Shown: positions 9,100 through 17,786, counted from the stretch's first letter. The stretch: DNA of 64,000 bases from Hymenobacter sp. YC55 (GCF_029433095.1 NZ_JARNTX010000001.1:2294001-2358000), one strand, 5' to 3'. The notes: generated from the letters alone by a model not told the origin. Numbers and translations: made by a program.

Positions 9100-9687
9100 C
9101 TACGAGAGGCGTTTGCGTTGCCGTAGCTGCACCGCATGATAGAGAGATGGAATATCAGTGGCCCAAGCAGGCAGCGTACATAGGATTGCTATGATTTCCA
9201 GCCGGCTCAGAATGCCTGCGTATACACACGCCCAAAACAACAAACCCGCTTTTCCATTTAAAAACAGTTGCACTAGGGTAGCGGCCAGCAACAGCGTCCA
9301 CCCTTTGGCAAAAAAGGTGTGCAACGCTATTTCCTTCCGAAACCGCACGTAGCTTACCGCATAGGTCAGCGCCTCTAGGCCCACTACTACCCCAATTGGC
9401 CATGCATTCGCCGCGAGGAAGGCTGGTCGTAAAGAGATTATCCCGAGTAACAGGCAAAGCCAAAATATCAAGTCCACGGTTGAATCCAGACGACGTAGTT
9501 TGGGCGTAGCTACTCCCCAGCGTCGGGCGAGGATGCCATCGAATATGTCTGTAATCAAACCGGACAGCAGCAATGCAACCAGTACAAAGCAAAGGACCGG
9601 TGTCGGCTGTAGTTGACAAATTCCTAGCGCGCCCAAGCCCATGACAAGACGTGCATAAACAAGAATAACAGGAATCTTACAGTGCAT
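9100..9687 (-). CDS. CDP-alcohol phosphatidyltransferase family membrane protein
   Basis: About 195 residues from ATG at 9687 (an upstream TTG at 9726 is less likely). There are about five or six hydrophobic spans. The active-site signature D-x2-DG-x2-AR-x8-G-x3-D-x3-D is present from about residue 47 as DIFDGILARRWGVATPKLRR followed by LDSTVD; all four Asp, the DG and the AR are in register, but the mid-motif Gly is Leu. The enzyme class joins a CDP-activated lipid or alcohol to a second alcohol in the inner membrane. Which product it makes cannot be told. It converges on the GNAT gene with an 8-base gap. Confidence 0.85.
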   Translation of the reverse strand: MHCKIPVILVYARLVMGLGALGICQLQPTPVLCFVLVALLLSGLITDIFDGILARRWGVATPKLRRLDSTVDLIFWLCLLLGIISLRPAFLAANAWPIGVVVGLEALTYAVSYVRFRKEIALHTFFAKGWTLLLAATLVQLFLNGKAGLLFWACVYAGILSRLEIIAILCTLPAWATDIPSLYHAVQLRQRKRLS

Positions 9688-9727
9688 GGAATAACTAAAA
9701 GCGGGAAATGAGTGCTCCTCATACAAG

Positions 9728-9999
9728 TATAGCCTCTCTTATCAGCCGCAGGCTTCCATGTTTTGCTTGCGTTAGACTTTACAACACGAACATTTTCAAG
9801 CATACCCTTATGATTATTAGGTTTTTATCCCTCGGCGCGTAGCACACCTTGCAAGCACGCATCTAAGCTGCTGGTTATACACTTGTTGACGCTAGCAGAC
9901 TTTGAATCTTACAAACGCTTACCTTCGCAGCCTGAAAAATTTGTGGTGGCTATCTTGTACTTGCTTTCAAGTCGCTGAAAATCCGCCGTATCACACTTC
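9728..9999. other. Intergenic region upstream of hemF
   Basis: About 270 bases between the divergent phosphatidyltransferase and hemF starts. It has lower G+C than the genes and should hold both promoters. A TTACCTTCG box near 9919-9927 resembles the Bacteroidetes -7 element, without a convincing -33 partner. No gene or repeat was seen. Confidence 0.4.
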
Positions 10000-10947
10000 A
10001 TGTCGAACTCCTTCCCTTCGGTTAGCCCCGCTCCTACTTTCCGCGCCAGCGTGGAAGCCTGGCTACGTGCGTTTCAGGATTGGCTTTGCCAACAGTTAGA
10101 AGCTACCGACGGCGCAGGCCGCTTTCAGGAAGACGCCTGGCAACACCATAGCGGTGGCGGGGGCCGCTCGCGCATCCTAACTGGCGGGAGCATCATCGAG
10201 AAAGGTGGCGTGAATTTTTCGGCCGTCTCGGGTACCATGAGCGAGCAAGCGGCACGCGTGCTACTCATGCCTAATCCCGAATATTTCGCCACGGGCGTCT
10301 CGGTGGTGCAGCACCCACGCAGCCCCTTGGTGCCCATCTCGCACATGAACGTGCGCTACTTCGAAGCCGGCAACGGCGAAGCCTGGTTTGGCGGTGGCCT
10401 GGACCTGACGCCTATTTACGTAGATGAAGCCCAAGCTCGTTGGTTTCACCAGCAGATCGAGCAGGTCTGCCAGCAGCACGATGCCACCTACTATCCCCGC
10501 TTCAAGCAGTGGGCCGATGACTACTTCTATCTGCCCCACCGCCAGGAAACGCGCGGCATCGGCGGTATCTTCTTCGACCGCCTTACCGTCGGTAAAGACG
10601 GTGACGCAGACAAGCTATTCGCTTTTATTCGGGCCGTGGGCGAGGTTTTTGGTCGTGCTTACACTGAGTTGATGCGCTTGAATGCCGACCGGCCTTATAC
10701 CGAGCAGCAGAAGCAGTGGCAACTAGTACGCCGGGGCCGCTACGCCGAATTTAACTTAGCCATCGACCGGGGCACGCGCTTCGGGCTGGAAACCGGGGGC
10801 CGCACTGAAAGCATCCTGATGAGTTTGCCGCCCCAGGCCGAGTGGCACTATAATTTCGCCATTGAACCAAACTCGCCGGAAGCCGCTACCCAGCAGTGGC
10901 TGCGCAAAGGCGTAGATTGGCTCACTGAAACTCCCCTTTCCGCTTGA
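10000..10947 (+). CDS. hemF: Oxygen-dependent coproporphyrinogen-III oxidase
   Basis: A 315-residue HemF, matching the usual length of about 300. It decarboxylates two propionates of coproporphyrinogen III to vinyl groups, with O2, in haem synthesis. Recognisable segments are FQEDAWQHHSGGGGRSRIL, GGVNFSAVSG, MNVRYFEAG, WFGGGLDLTPIY, YLPHRQETRGIGGIFFD and RRGRYAEFNLAIDRGTRFGL. The use of the oxygen-dependent enzyme fits an aerobic organism. The stop overlaps the TTG start of the following PAP2 gene, so the two are probably translated together, although no functional link is known. Confidence 0.97.
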   Translation: MSNSFPSVSPAPTFRASVEAWLRAFQDWLCQQLEATDGAGRFQEDAWQHHSGGGGRSRILTGGSIIEKGGVNFSAVSGTMSEQAARVLLMPNPEYFATGVSVVQHPRSPLVPISHMNVRYFEAGNGEAWFGGGLDLTPIYVDEAQARWFHQQIEQVCQQHDATYYPRFKQWADDYFYLPHRQETRGIGGIFFDRLTVGKDGDADKLFAFIRAVGEVFGRAYTELMRLNADRPYTEQQKQWQLVRRGRYAEFNLAIDRGTRFGLETGGRTESILMSLPPQAEWHYNFAIEPNSPEAATQQWLRKGVDWLTETPLSA

Positions 10948-11546
10948 TCGAGCAGTTACAAGCCCTGGACCGCTGGCTAGTAGTGGCCGCCAACAGCCAC
11001 CGTACGCCCAAGTTGGACGCGCTGATGATATTCTTCACGGAGCGTGAGGTATGGTTTCCTGCTTATTTCGTGCTGTTAGTGCTGTTGATCTATATCTACA
11101 AGCGCCGCGCGTTTCTGCTGGTGCCACTGCTAGGCGCCAGCGTTGGCTTAGCCGACCTAATATCCAGCCGCTTCTTCAAACCTTATTTCGCTCGCTTACG
11201 CCCCTGCCACGACCCTAAGCTCTCGGCTACGCTCAACCTGATACATGGTTGTGGAGGGCAATTTGGCTTTATGTCTTCGCACGCCGCCAATGCTTTTGCT
11301 TTTGCTGTATTTGTAAGCTTGGTATTACCGCGGCAATACCGAGCAGCAAAATGGCTGCTTTTCCTATGGGCCGTGCTGGTAAGCTACAGCCGCATTTACC
11401 TGGCAGCTCACTTCGCCTCCGACGTGCTGGCTGGGGCTACATTAGGCAGTTTGTTGGCTTGGCTGAGTGCCACCATTTATAAGCGCCTGACCACTCCTAC
11501 GTCGCTGGCTGCCATTTCCGAAACCAAGCAGTTCAATCACCGCTAA
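10944..11546 (+). CDS. PAP2-family membrane phosphatase
   Basis: A 200-residue integral membrane protein with about five or six spans. The three phosphatase motifs are KPYFARLRP (KxxxxxxRP), SSHAANAF (variant of PSGH) and SRIYLAAHFASDV (SRxxxxxHxxxD), giving the catalytic His and its Asp partner. Members remove phosphate from lipid phosphates such as undecaprenyl pyrophosphate or phosphatidic acid at the periplasmic face. The start is TTG at 10944, overlapping the hemF stop by four bases, with no upstream alternative in frame. Confidence 0.9.
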   Translation: MIEQLQALDRWLVVAANSHRTPKLDALMIFFTEREVWFPAYFVLLVLLIYIYKRRAFLLVPLLGASVGLADLISSRFFKPYFARLRPCHDPKLSATLNLIHGCGGQFGFMSSHAANAFAFAVFVSLVLPRQYRAAKWLLFLWAVLVSYSRIYLAAHFASDVLAGATLGSLLAWLSATIYKRLTTPTSLAAISETKQFNHR

Positions 11547-11554
11547 GCTTAATT

Positions 11555-11610
11555 CCTCGAAACTAGAAAGCCCCTGCTAATCAATTGGCAGGGGCTTTCT
11601 AGTTTCGAGG
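11555..11610. terminator. Long bidirectional hairpin terminator
   Basis: A 23-bp inverted repeat (11555-11577 with 11588-11610) around a 10-base loop, with a G/C core GCCCCTGC flanked by A/T-rich arms. It sits between the convergent PAP2 gene and the small gene ending at 11617. Confidence 0.9.
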
Positions 11611-11616
11611 AAGTTG

Positions 11617-11823
11617 TTATTTCGCTGGTTTCCGGTTGCCGGTATGGCCATCACCCCGGTCGCCCTGGCCGGGCTTGCTCGTGATTTTGGAATTATGCCG
11701 GTCGTCCTGCGACAAAGAGCGATGCAATTCTACTTCGCTAGTGAATTGACCTTTAGCGTTGCGACGCACATAGCGCTTGTCGCCGGGAGTGGGTTCGATT
11801 AGTTCGCGCTTGGACTTCGGCAT
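11617..11823 (-). CDS. Small basic hydrophilic protein, conserved-looking
   Basis: A 68-residue protein from ATG at 11823 (MPKSKRELIEPTPGDKRYVR). The N-terminal half is Lys/Arg/Glu-rich and ends in KGQFTSEVELHRSLSQDDR; the tail is a low-complexity Lys/Gly/Asp/Arg segment. Short proteins with this N-terminal layout are, to my memory, common in Hymenobacter-like genomes, with no assigned function. Support is the well-placed terminator immediately downstream and the orderly amino-acid composition. The opposite-strand reading over the same bases is a shadow. Confidence 0.7.
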   Translation of the reverse strand: MPKSKRELIEPTPGDKRYVRRNAKGQFTSEVELHRSLSQDDRHNSKITSKPGQGDRGDGHTGNRKPAK

Positions 11824-11892
11824 GGCTACGATTGATAACAAGTTGATGATCTACTTGATACGCAACCATTAAAAGTGAGTTCAGCTAGTTGC

Positions 11893-12618
11893 CTATCTGG
11901 CTGTCAATCCGATGATAACACCAAAATCGCCATCGGTCTGCAACCACTCTTTTTCCGGCGCATAAGCTCGAGAGACAAAACCATCTAAGTACAGCGCGTT
12001 ACGGCAACCCTGCGCTCGGAAGTATGCTGCAAACTCATAGAAGTTTACTTTCTCCCTCGACATGACCAGCAGCAAGCTGCCATCCGGTAGAATACCGATG
12101 CCATTGCGAATATTCAGGTTTTGGGAAGCTGAGTTGAAGGCAGGGTGAATACGCCCATCTATCACCAAGAGTGGCCCTGATTGCGTGGCAAATCGTATTT
12201 TTTCTGTACCAGGAAATGCCTCTGTTCTACAAATGGCCACTTTGTTATCGATGGTAACATAAAAAATGCCATTCGGCGTTAGATAAAAATTGCCAGTACC
12301 AGTAGCCGTATTTAGAGGCGCCAGCACTCGCTGCTCCTGTATAAACAGACCTACGGGTATGTTACCGGCTTTATACATGCCGCCATTCATAGCAAACTTC
12401 AATTGCTTCCCTTTGGCACTAAGCCAGCTTTCTAAGCTGCCTAAACTCCTGAACAATTGGCCATGCTCATCCTTCCAATATAGCTTCAAATCATCTTTCC
12501 TCAGGTCGGCACGGTAGCTCACGTATTTCGAATCCGCAGACTGGTGCCTTACAAACGGTAAGAAACCCACTAATAAGGCACCAGCTAAGAGGAGCAAGAA
12601 TACCAGTCGCTTGGCCAC
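11893..12618 (-). CDS. Exported phosphodiester glycosidase family protein (DUF2233/NAGPA-like)
   Basis: A 241-residue protein with an N-terminal hydrophobic signal or anchor (residues 4-22). The domain has the family landmarks FAMNGGMY (about residue 95), GIFYVTIDNK, FATQSGPLLVIDG, IRNGIGILPDGSLLLVMS and ALYLDGFVSRAY. Members relate to the human uncovering enzyme NAGPA and to sporulation-type proteins, cleaving sugar phosphodiesters; the substrate here is unknown. The start is GTG at 12618, 10 bases after the riboflavin synthase stop, so they are probably one transcription unit. Confidence 0.85.
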   Translation of the reverse strand: MAKRLVFLLLLAGALLVGFLPFVRHQSADSKYVSYRADLRKDDLKLYWKDEHGQLFRSLGSLESWLSAKGKQLKFAMNGGMYKAGNIPVGLFIQEQRVLAPLNTATGTGNFYLTPNGIFYVTIDNKVAICRTEAFPGTEKIRFATQSGPLLVIDGRIHPAFNSASQNLNIRNGIGILPDGSLLLVMSREKVNFYEFAAYFRAQGCRNALYLDGFVSRAYAPEKEWLQTDGDFGVIIGLTAR

Positions 12619-12628
12619 ACTACTAGAT

Positions 12629-13219
12629 TTATTTTCCTAGCAGTTTTGCCACGTATTTACCCACAATATCAAACTCCAGATTTACTTGGTGACCTGGCTG
12701 GAGGTCTTGGAAAGTGGTGTGCTCGTAAGTGTATGGAATGATAGCCACGGAGAAGCCGTCATCAGTGGAGTTGAAGCAGGTGAGGCTAGTGCCATTAATG
12801 CAGATCGAGCCTTTTTCTACGGTTACACGGCCGGGGCCGGGCGCATGGCGGAAACGATAAACCCAAGAGCCGTTCTGATCTTCCACCGATTCGCATTCGG
12901 CTGTGAGGTCGACGTGGCCCTGCACGATGTGGCCGTCGAAGCGGCCGTTAGCGGCTAGGCAGCGTTCCAGATTCACCCGGCGACCGGGCTGCCAGTGCGC
13001 CAGGTTGGTTTTTTGCAACGTCTCGTCAATAGCGGTTACTACGTGCGTGCCAGTAGCGCCGTCTACGGCCACCACCGTTAAGCAGACACCGTCGTGGGCA
13101 ACGCTTTGGTCGATGCGCAATTCGGCCGCGAAAGGCGAGTGCACGGTGAAATGGATATTAGTACCTGCGCGGCGCACATCTTGAATGGTACCAAGCGCTT
13201 CGATGATGCCAGTGAACAT
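12629..13219 (-). CDS. ribE: Riboflavin synthase, alpha chain
   Basis: A 196-residue protein with the two tandem lumazine-binding barrels of riboflavin synthase. The N-terminal signature MFTGIIEALGTI is exact; barrel 1 covers about 1-95 (VAHDGVCLTVV) and barrel 2 about 96-190 (GHIVQGHVDLTAECESV, KGSICINGTSLT, HTTFQDLQPGHQVNLEFDIVGKYVAKLL). It dismutates two 6,7-dimethyl-8-ribityllumazine molecules into riboflavin and a pyrimidinedione. No other riboflavin gene is nearby, and no FMN riboswitch was recognised upstream. Confidence 0.97.
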   Translation of the reverse strand: MFTGIIEALGTIQDVRRAGTNIHFTVHSPFAAELRIDQSVAHDGVCLTVVAVDGATGTHVVTAIDETLQKTNLAHWQPGRRVNLERCLAANGRFDGHIVQGHVDLTAECESVEDQNGSWVYRFRHAPGPGRVTVEKGSICINGTSLTCFNSTDDGFSVAIIPYTYEHTTFQDLQPGHQVNLEFDIVGKYVAKLLGK

Positions 13220-13336
13220 ACTTTCAATTAACAGTTGACACTAATCAGTTAACAATCACAAATACTATTAACAATAAATCGACCAGTACGCTTTATTCCG
13301 GCGCAGCCTGTCAACTAGTCTACTTGGTAAGCGACT

Positions 13337-14755
13337 TTATTTTCCGCGTCCCTCAATAATGATCTTGAGGGTGTAGAGCAGAACGCGGAAGTCCATAGCG
13401 AGGCTCATGTTTTCGATGTAGAGAATATCGAATTTGAGGCGCTCAACCATTTGAGAAACGGTTTCGGCATAGCCGTATTTCACTTGGCCTAAACTAGTCA
13501 GGCCCGGCCGAACGCGGTGCAAATGGCGGTAGTGAGGCGCAATCTTGACAATCTGGTCGATAAAGTACTGCCGCTCGGGGCGTGGCCCGACAATGCTCAT
13601 ATCGCCGCGGATGACGTTCCAGAATTGGGGCAATTCGTCGAGGCGTACTTTGCGCATGAAGCGGCCCCAAGGCGTAATGCGGGGGTCGTGGTCGGAGCTA
13701 AGCAGCGGGCCCTGTTGCTCGGCATTGGTGTACATCGAGCGAAACTTGTAGATGCGGAACGGGTGCCCGTGCCGACCAATACGCTCCTGCGAATAAAATA
13801 CTGGCCCCGGCGACGACAGCTTCACCATGGCAGCCGTGAAAGCATACACCGGCCAGGCCAGCAGCAGAAACAACGCGGAAGCTACCACGTCAATCATCCG
13901 CTTCAGCACCCGCTGCCAGAGCGGCAGCAAGTCCTGCTTGATTTCGATGAGTGGGGTGCCAAAAATGTGGCTCACTTTCACTGAGCCGAGCAACATCTGG
14001 TAGAGGTCAGGCAGCACACTTACGCGGGCAGGTGTGCCTTCGAGCAACGTCAGAATCTCCTCGACCAAGCGGTGCTCCGAAGGCTCGATAGCAATAACAA
14101 TCTGCTCGATTTTCAGCGCCCGCACCAAGGCCGGCAGCCGCCGATACGACCCGCGAGCAGGCAATTCGGCAGCCAAGCCTGCGTCCACGGTTTCGCCGAC
14201 GGGCGCAAAGCCAACTAGCTTGAGCCCGAGGTGGCGGCTGTTGCGGCGCAACTCGTGATAGGTGTCGAGCGCCAGGGCGTTGGAGCCTACCAGCAAGGTG
14301 TTGAAGAAGATAGTACCATTGCGGACCAGGTGCTGCACGCTGCTTACGGCCATCGTCCGGAACACAGCCGATATAGTGAAGTGCAGCAGGAAGTAAGCCG
14401 TAATGGTTTTGTAGTACAGCTGGTACTTGCTTACGCCTTGGTCATCAAGCAAAAAAGCAAAGAAGATGATAAGCGCGCCCAGCACTGATACGCGCCCTAG
14501 CCGGATGATTTCGCCAAGGCGTGACTTGCGGAAAATGTCGCGGTACTCGCCAATCAGCGCGTAGAGGGCCGTCCAGAAGAAGGCAATCATGAACGCGGAG
14601 CCAGACAAGTAGAACAACGCATCCTCGGTGAAACGGTAGCCTTCGTTGATTTCGCTTAGCAGATACTTGCGCAGCAGAAAGAAGCACACCCAGGCCAGAA
14701 GTGCCGCGCTAAAATCGGCGGCAATCAGCTTTAGTCGTTGCAAGGTGCGAATCAA
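13337..14755 (-). CDS. Polyprenyl glycosylphosphotransferase (exopolysaccharide sugar transferase)
   Basis: A 472-residue WcaJ/WbaP-type protein. Four hydrophobic spans lie in the first 145 residues, a nucleotide-binding-fold (CoA-binding-like) domain follows at about 150-265, then a membrane segment (VVASALFLLLAWPVYAF) and the catalytic domain (about 300-470) with KRMIDV, SPGPVFYSQERIG, FRIYKFRSM, RKVRLDELPQFWNV, GDMSIVGPRPE and RVRPGLTSLGQV. It starts surface-polysaccharide synthesis by moving a sugar-1-phosphate onto undecaprenyl phosphate. The best start is TTG at 14755; no ATG is in frame after the upstream stop. No other polysaccharide genes are adjacent. Confidence 0.93.
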   Translation of the reverse strand: MIRTLQRLKLIAADFSAALLAWVCFFLLRKYLLSEINEGYRFTEDALFYLSGSAFMIAFFWTALYALIGEYRDIFRKSRLGEIIRLGRVSVLGALIIFFAFLLDDQGVSKYQLYYKTITAYFLLHFTISAVFRTMAVSSVQHLVRNGTIFFNTLLVGSNALALDTYHELRRNSRHLGLKLVGFAPVGETVDAGLAAELPARGSYRRLPALVRALKIEQIVIAIEPSEHRLVEEILTLLEGTPARVSVLPDLYQMLLGSVKVSHIFGTPLIEIKQDLLPLWQRVLKRMIDVVASALFLLLAWPVYAFTAAMVKLSSPGPVFYSQERIGRHGHPFRIYKFRSMYTNAEQQGPLLSSDHDPRITPWGRFMRKVRLDELPQFWNVIRGDMSIVGPRPERQYFIDQIVKIAPHYRHLHRVRPGLTSLGQVKYGYAETVSQMVERLKFDILYIENMSLAMDFRVLLYTLKIIIEGRGK

Positions 14756-14958
14756 GGGCCGTACTGTCGGGCCGGCGGCAAGAGCCGGCAGGTGGTTTTA
14801 TGAGGGCGAATGGGTAGCTTCGCACCGAAACAAATGCCTGAACGGACACTGAAGGCCCGTTTTGAGCGGGCCAAAGGTAGGGCAATAAACCGAAAACCGG
14901 GAAAACCGTGCCAATCCATAGCTCGTCCTCACGCACTTCTTAGGACTGCTTCTCTTCC

Positions 14959-15612
14959 ATGCACGCCGACACCTACCGACACCGCGGCCAACGCCGTACC
15001 CTCGTAGACGAGTTGCGCCGCAAAGGCATCCGCGACGAACGGGTCCTGACGGCCATACTGGCCGTGCCGCGCCACGCGTTTTTTGAAACAGCTTTTCAGG
15101 CACACGCTTACCAAGACAAAGCCTTTCCGATTGGGGAAGGCCAAACGATTTCGCAGCCTTATACAGTAGCCTACCAAACAGAACTTTTGCACCCCGAGCC
15201 GCATCATCGGGTACTGGAAGTGGGTACTGGCTCGGGCTATCAGTGCTGCGTGCTGCTCGAGCTTACACCTCATGTTTTTAGCATCGAATACCAGCCAGTG
15301 CTTTTCGAGCGCACCCGCCGCCGACTAGCTCATCTGCATCGAACGGCCCACCTCTTCTGCGGCGACGGCTCGGTGGGCTTGCCCGACCACGCGCCCTTCG
15401 ACCGGATTCTGGTAACGGCCGGGTCGCCAACCTTGCCCCGGCCCCTGCTCCGGCAGTTGCGGGTAGGTGGCTGTTTGGTTATTCCGGTCGGCGATGCGCA
15501 GACGCAACGCATGGTGCGCGTCACGCGGGTAAGCGAGGAAGAGTTCACGCGCGAAGAGTTCGAGCAGTTTCGTTTTGTGCCTTTGCTTGGAAAGGCGGGC
15601 TGGCAAGGATAA
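14959..15612 (+). CDS. pcm: Protein-L-isoaspartate O-methyltransferase
   Basis: A 217-residue protein, the usual length for Pcm. It methylates L-isoaspartyl residues in damaged proteins with S-adenosylmethionine, starting their repair. Signatures: ELRRKGIRDERVLTAILAVPRHAF (residues about 17-40), GEGQTISQPYTVAYQTELL, motif I VLEVGTGSGYQ, and FDRILVTAGSPTLPRPLLRQLRVGG with LVIPVGD. The ATG at 14959 begins MHADTYRHRGQRRTLVDEL. It is divergent from the sugar transferase across about 200 bases. Confidence 0.96.
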   Translation: MHADTYRHRGQRRTLVDELRRKGIRDERVLTAILAVPRHAFFETAFQAHAYQDKAFPIGEGQTISQPYTVAYQTELLHPEPHHRVLEVGTGSGYQCCVLLELTPHVFSIEYQPVLFERTRRRLAHLHRTAHLFCGDGSVGLPDHAPFDRILVTAGSPTLPRPLLRQLRVGGCLVIPVGDAQTQRMVRVTRVSEEEFTREEFEQFRFVPLLGKAGWQG

Positions 15613-15709
15613 CTACCGCTACTAGTTGGTTTCTAGCCGAACGCTGCTTTGAAACTATATTGTCTTGACGATGCGTGAAGCAGAAGCTTCGTGCTACAAC
15701 CCGACAGCC

Positions 15710-15717
15710 TATCTTTG
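15710..15717 (+). promoter_or_regulatory. Possible Bacteroidetes -7 promoter element
   Basis: TATCTTTG matches the Bacteroidetes TAnnTTTG -7 consensus and lies 29 bases before the thioesterase ATG. A TTG upstream is too far away to serve as the -33 element, so only the -7 box is supported. Confidence 0.4.
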
Positions 15718-15746
15718 CACATTCATTTCTCTGAGAATTACACTGC

Positions 15747-16268
15747 ATGATGCGCAAACAAAGGCCCGTAAAGGACTCGTTCGTTATAATGACTGAGCTG
15801 GTGCTACCGAACGACACCAATACCCTCAACAATTTGATGGGTGGGCACATGATGCACCTCATGGACATTGCTGCCGCTATTGCCGCTCAGAAACACTCCA
15901 ACCGCATTGTAGTCACCGCATCCGTTGATAACGTGTCATTTCGTGATGCTATCCGGTTGGGCAGCGTGGTTACGTTGCAGGCCCAAGTGACGCGGGCTTT
16001 CAGCTCGAGCATGGAAGTGCACATTGATGTGTGGGCCGAGGATATTCCGAGCGGGACCAAGATGAAAACCAACGAAGCCTTTTTCACCTTCGTAGCCGTC
16101 GACCAGTCGGGCCGCCCGATTGACGTGCCGGAGGCCGTGCCCGAAACGCCAGAGGAAATTCAGCTGTACGAAGGTGCCTTGCGTCGGCGCCAGCTACGCC
16201 TGGTACTTGGCGGCCGCATGAAGCCCGCCGAAGCCACCGAACTGCGGGCCTTATTTGAGTTGGAATAA
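15747..16268 (+). CDS. Acyl-CoA thioesterase, hotdog fold (YciA/BACH-like)
   Basis: A 173-residue hotdog-fold thioesterase. The characteristic segments are MTELVLPNDTNTLNNLMGGHMMHLMDIAAAIAA (the hotdog helix with the catalytic Asn/Asp region), VTASVDNVSFRDAIRLGSVVTL and the second strand set MEVHIDVWAED. A C-terminal Arg-rich helix (ALRRRQLRL) completes it. It hydrolyses acyl-CoA thioesters in the cytoplasm; chain-length preference is unknown. It ends eight bases from the convergent membrane-protein gene. Confidence 0.92.
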   Translation: MMRKQRPVKDSFVIMTELVLPNDTNTLNNLMGGHMMHLMDIAAAIAAQKHSNRIVVTASVDNVSFRDAIRLGSVVTLQAQVTRAFSSSMEVHIDVWAEDIPSGTKMKTNEAFFTFVAVDQSGRPIDVPEAVPETPEEIQLYEGALRRRQLRLVLGGRMKPAEATELRALFELE

Positions 16269-16276
16269 CTGCGGCA

Positions 16277-16681
16277 CTACAGCCGCCTAACATGCTGGTA
16301 GACCAACGGGGCCGTTACAAACACGAATAGGCCAAACAAGGCCTGGTCAAACAAGCTTAGTGGAACCATATTCGGAACGGGTGAGCCAAAGTATCCACTT
16401 AAATACACGTAGGTGTTGATGCTAATGTCGGAGGCCATAACACCCACGGCTAACCAGAGGCCCACTTTCGGTCGCCACCACAGTAATGCAGCCGTAACCG
16501 GATCAATCAGCGTGAGGGCGTCCCAATACAGCCCAACCAGCAAGGGAACCGGAAATGCCAGAAAGCCTTTGCGCAGCAACCCCGCGGCATGGGTAGAGGT
16601 GCCCACCAAAAAGCACACCGTATAAATGATTAAGACCATCTTTATCTGCCAAGGGTAGCTTGTAATGAGCAGTCGTTTCAT
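16277..16681 (-). CDS. Small integral membrane protein, unknown
   Basis: A 134-residue protein with four hydrophobic helices (about residues 14-34, 40-62, 70-92 and 108-128). Conserved-looking spots are WDALTLIDPVTAALLWWRPKVG and MASDISINTYVYL. Similar short four-helix proteins occur widely in Bacteroidetes without assigned function. I do not recognise a named family. Gene reality is supported by length, composition and a clean ATG start. Confidence 0.7.
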   Translation of the reverse strand: MKRLLITSYPWQIKMVLIIYTVCFLVGTSTHAAGLLRKGFLAFPVPLLVGLYWDALTLIDPVTAALLWWRPKVGLWLAVGVMASDISINTYVYLSGYFGSPVPNMVPLSLFDQALFGLFVFVTAPLVYQHVRRL

Positions 16682-16862
16682 AAGTTGCCACGGGTTGAGA
16701 CGACAAATTACATTCTTCGTCTATCGATTCGGCTTGGTATTTTAGCTGAGTTCATTTCCTTGAGTAGCTGAACAAGTAGTGGGCTACTTACTTTGATGCC
16801 ACAACAGAATGAATTGTACCACCCACCTGTTCTAGTTCATTTAGCCGCTCCCACCCGATTCC

Positions 16863-17756
16863 ATGACAAGCGCTGATTCACTAGCCTTTTTTCAGAACTT
16901 TTACACTGATGTGTCGCTGTATGTAGTGGCCGAACCGGCAGCTACTCCAGTGGCCTCGCCCACGGCGGCTCCGGCGGTACCAGTTGTCGCCCCAATAGCG
17001 GCTCCCGTGGCCGCTGCTGCCCCGCCTCCGCAACCTGTTCTTCCCTCGCCTGCTCCAGTGGTAGCGCCTCACGTGGAGCCGAAGCCCGTGGCTGCGCCTA
17101 CGGTAGCGGCCGTACCACCCACAAAGACCGCCATACCGCCTATTGGTCCTACGCCAGGCAAGCTGCCTTCTTTGGCCAGCCTTGCCCTGACTCCGCCACC
17201 AACTGCGCCAGTGCCGCCGCCTGCACCCGCAGCACCGGCCGCTCCAGACCCTGGCCCATTGTTCTCGGTGCCAACGCTGGCGGAGCTTCCGGCTGCCCCT
17301 ACTGCGCCAGCTTCGCAGCCAGGCCGGATTCAGCCGACGCCCACCCAGTCGCCGGTGGCGCACATTCCGTTTGCTACGCTAGGCAGCAACCCCAACGGCC
17401 TGCTGATCTTGGTGCGCGTGTCGCCCGACGAGTTCCGGAAGCTGCCCCGGAACGTATTCCTCAACAACATCCTGAAAGCCATCCGGCTCGTGATGGAAGA
17501 CGTGGTGCTGGTGAATGTAGAGCACGAAAAGTTTCCGGTGGCATTATGCTCGCTCCGCAAAAGCTTAGCGGCTAAGCAGTTTCTGGCTTTCGGCAAAAAC
17601 TTGCTTGATGTGGCCGTCTACACCACCCAACCCTACGAGCCGGTATTGCTCTACGGCGACACAGCCTTCCTCGGAGCCAGTGAAATCAAAATGCTGGAAT
17701 ACGACGCGGGGCGCAAAAAGCAGCTCTGGCACGCTATGCAGCGAATGTTTCTTTAA
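16863..17756 (+). CDS. Pro/Ala-rich protein with C-terminal Rossmann-like domain; possible DNA polymerase III psi-like subunit
   Basis: A 297-residue protein in three parts: a short N-terminal peptide (SLAFFQNFYTDVSLYVV, residues about 7-23), a long Pro/Ala/Val-rich linker (about 24-165), and a compact C-terminal domain (about 168-297). The C-terminal domain has strand NGLLILVRV, helix NNILKAIRLV, strand VVLVN, strand PVLLYGDT, then LGASEIKMLEYDAGRKKQLWHAMQRM. That order, and the K..LW..L ending, resembles the HolD psi subunit of gammaproteobacteria, which also has a clamp-loader-binding N-terminal peptide and a flexible linker. This is a fold-level inference only; the sequence gives no proof. 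Confidence 0.75.
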   Translation: MTSADSLAFFQNFYTDVSLYVVAEPAATPVASPTAAPAVPVVAPIAAPVAAAAPPPQPVLPSPAPVVAPHVEPKPVAAPTVAAVPPTKTAIPPIGPTPGKLPSLASLALTPPPTAPVPPPAPAAPAAPDPGPLFSVPTLAELPAAPTAPASQPGRIQPTPTQSPVAHIPFATLGSNPNGLLILVRVSPDEFRKLPRNVFLNNILKAIRLVMEDVVLVNVEHEKFPVALCSLRKSLAAKQFLAFGKNLLDVAVYTTQPYEPVLLYGDTAFLGASEIKMLEYDAGRKKQLWHAMQRMFL

Positions 17757-17786
17757 ATAGTTGCGTGTTCAACCTGTCACTTATCA

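Noticed and set aside
9902..10099. Short reading upstream of and across the hemF start on the plus strand
   Set aside because: Overlaps the strongly supported hemF frame and has no protein-like features.
11614..11802. Plus-strand reading over the small basic protein gene
   Set aside because: Antisense shadow; the minus-strand protein has a clean start and a terminator.
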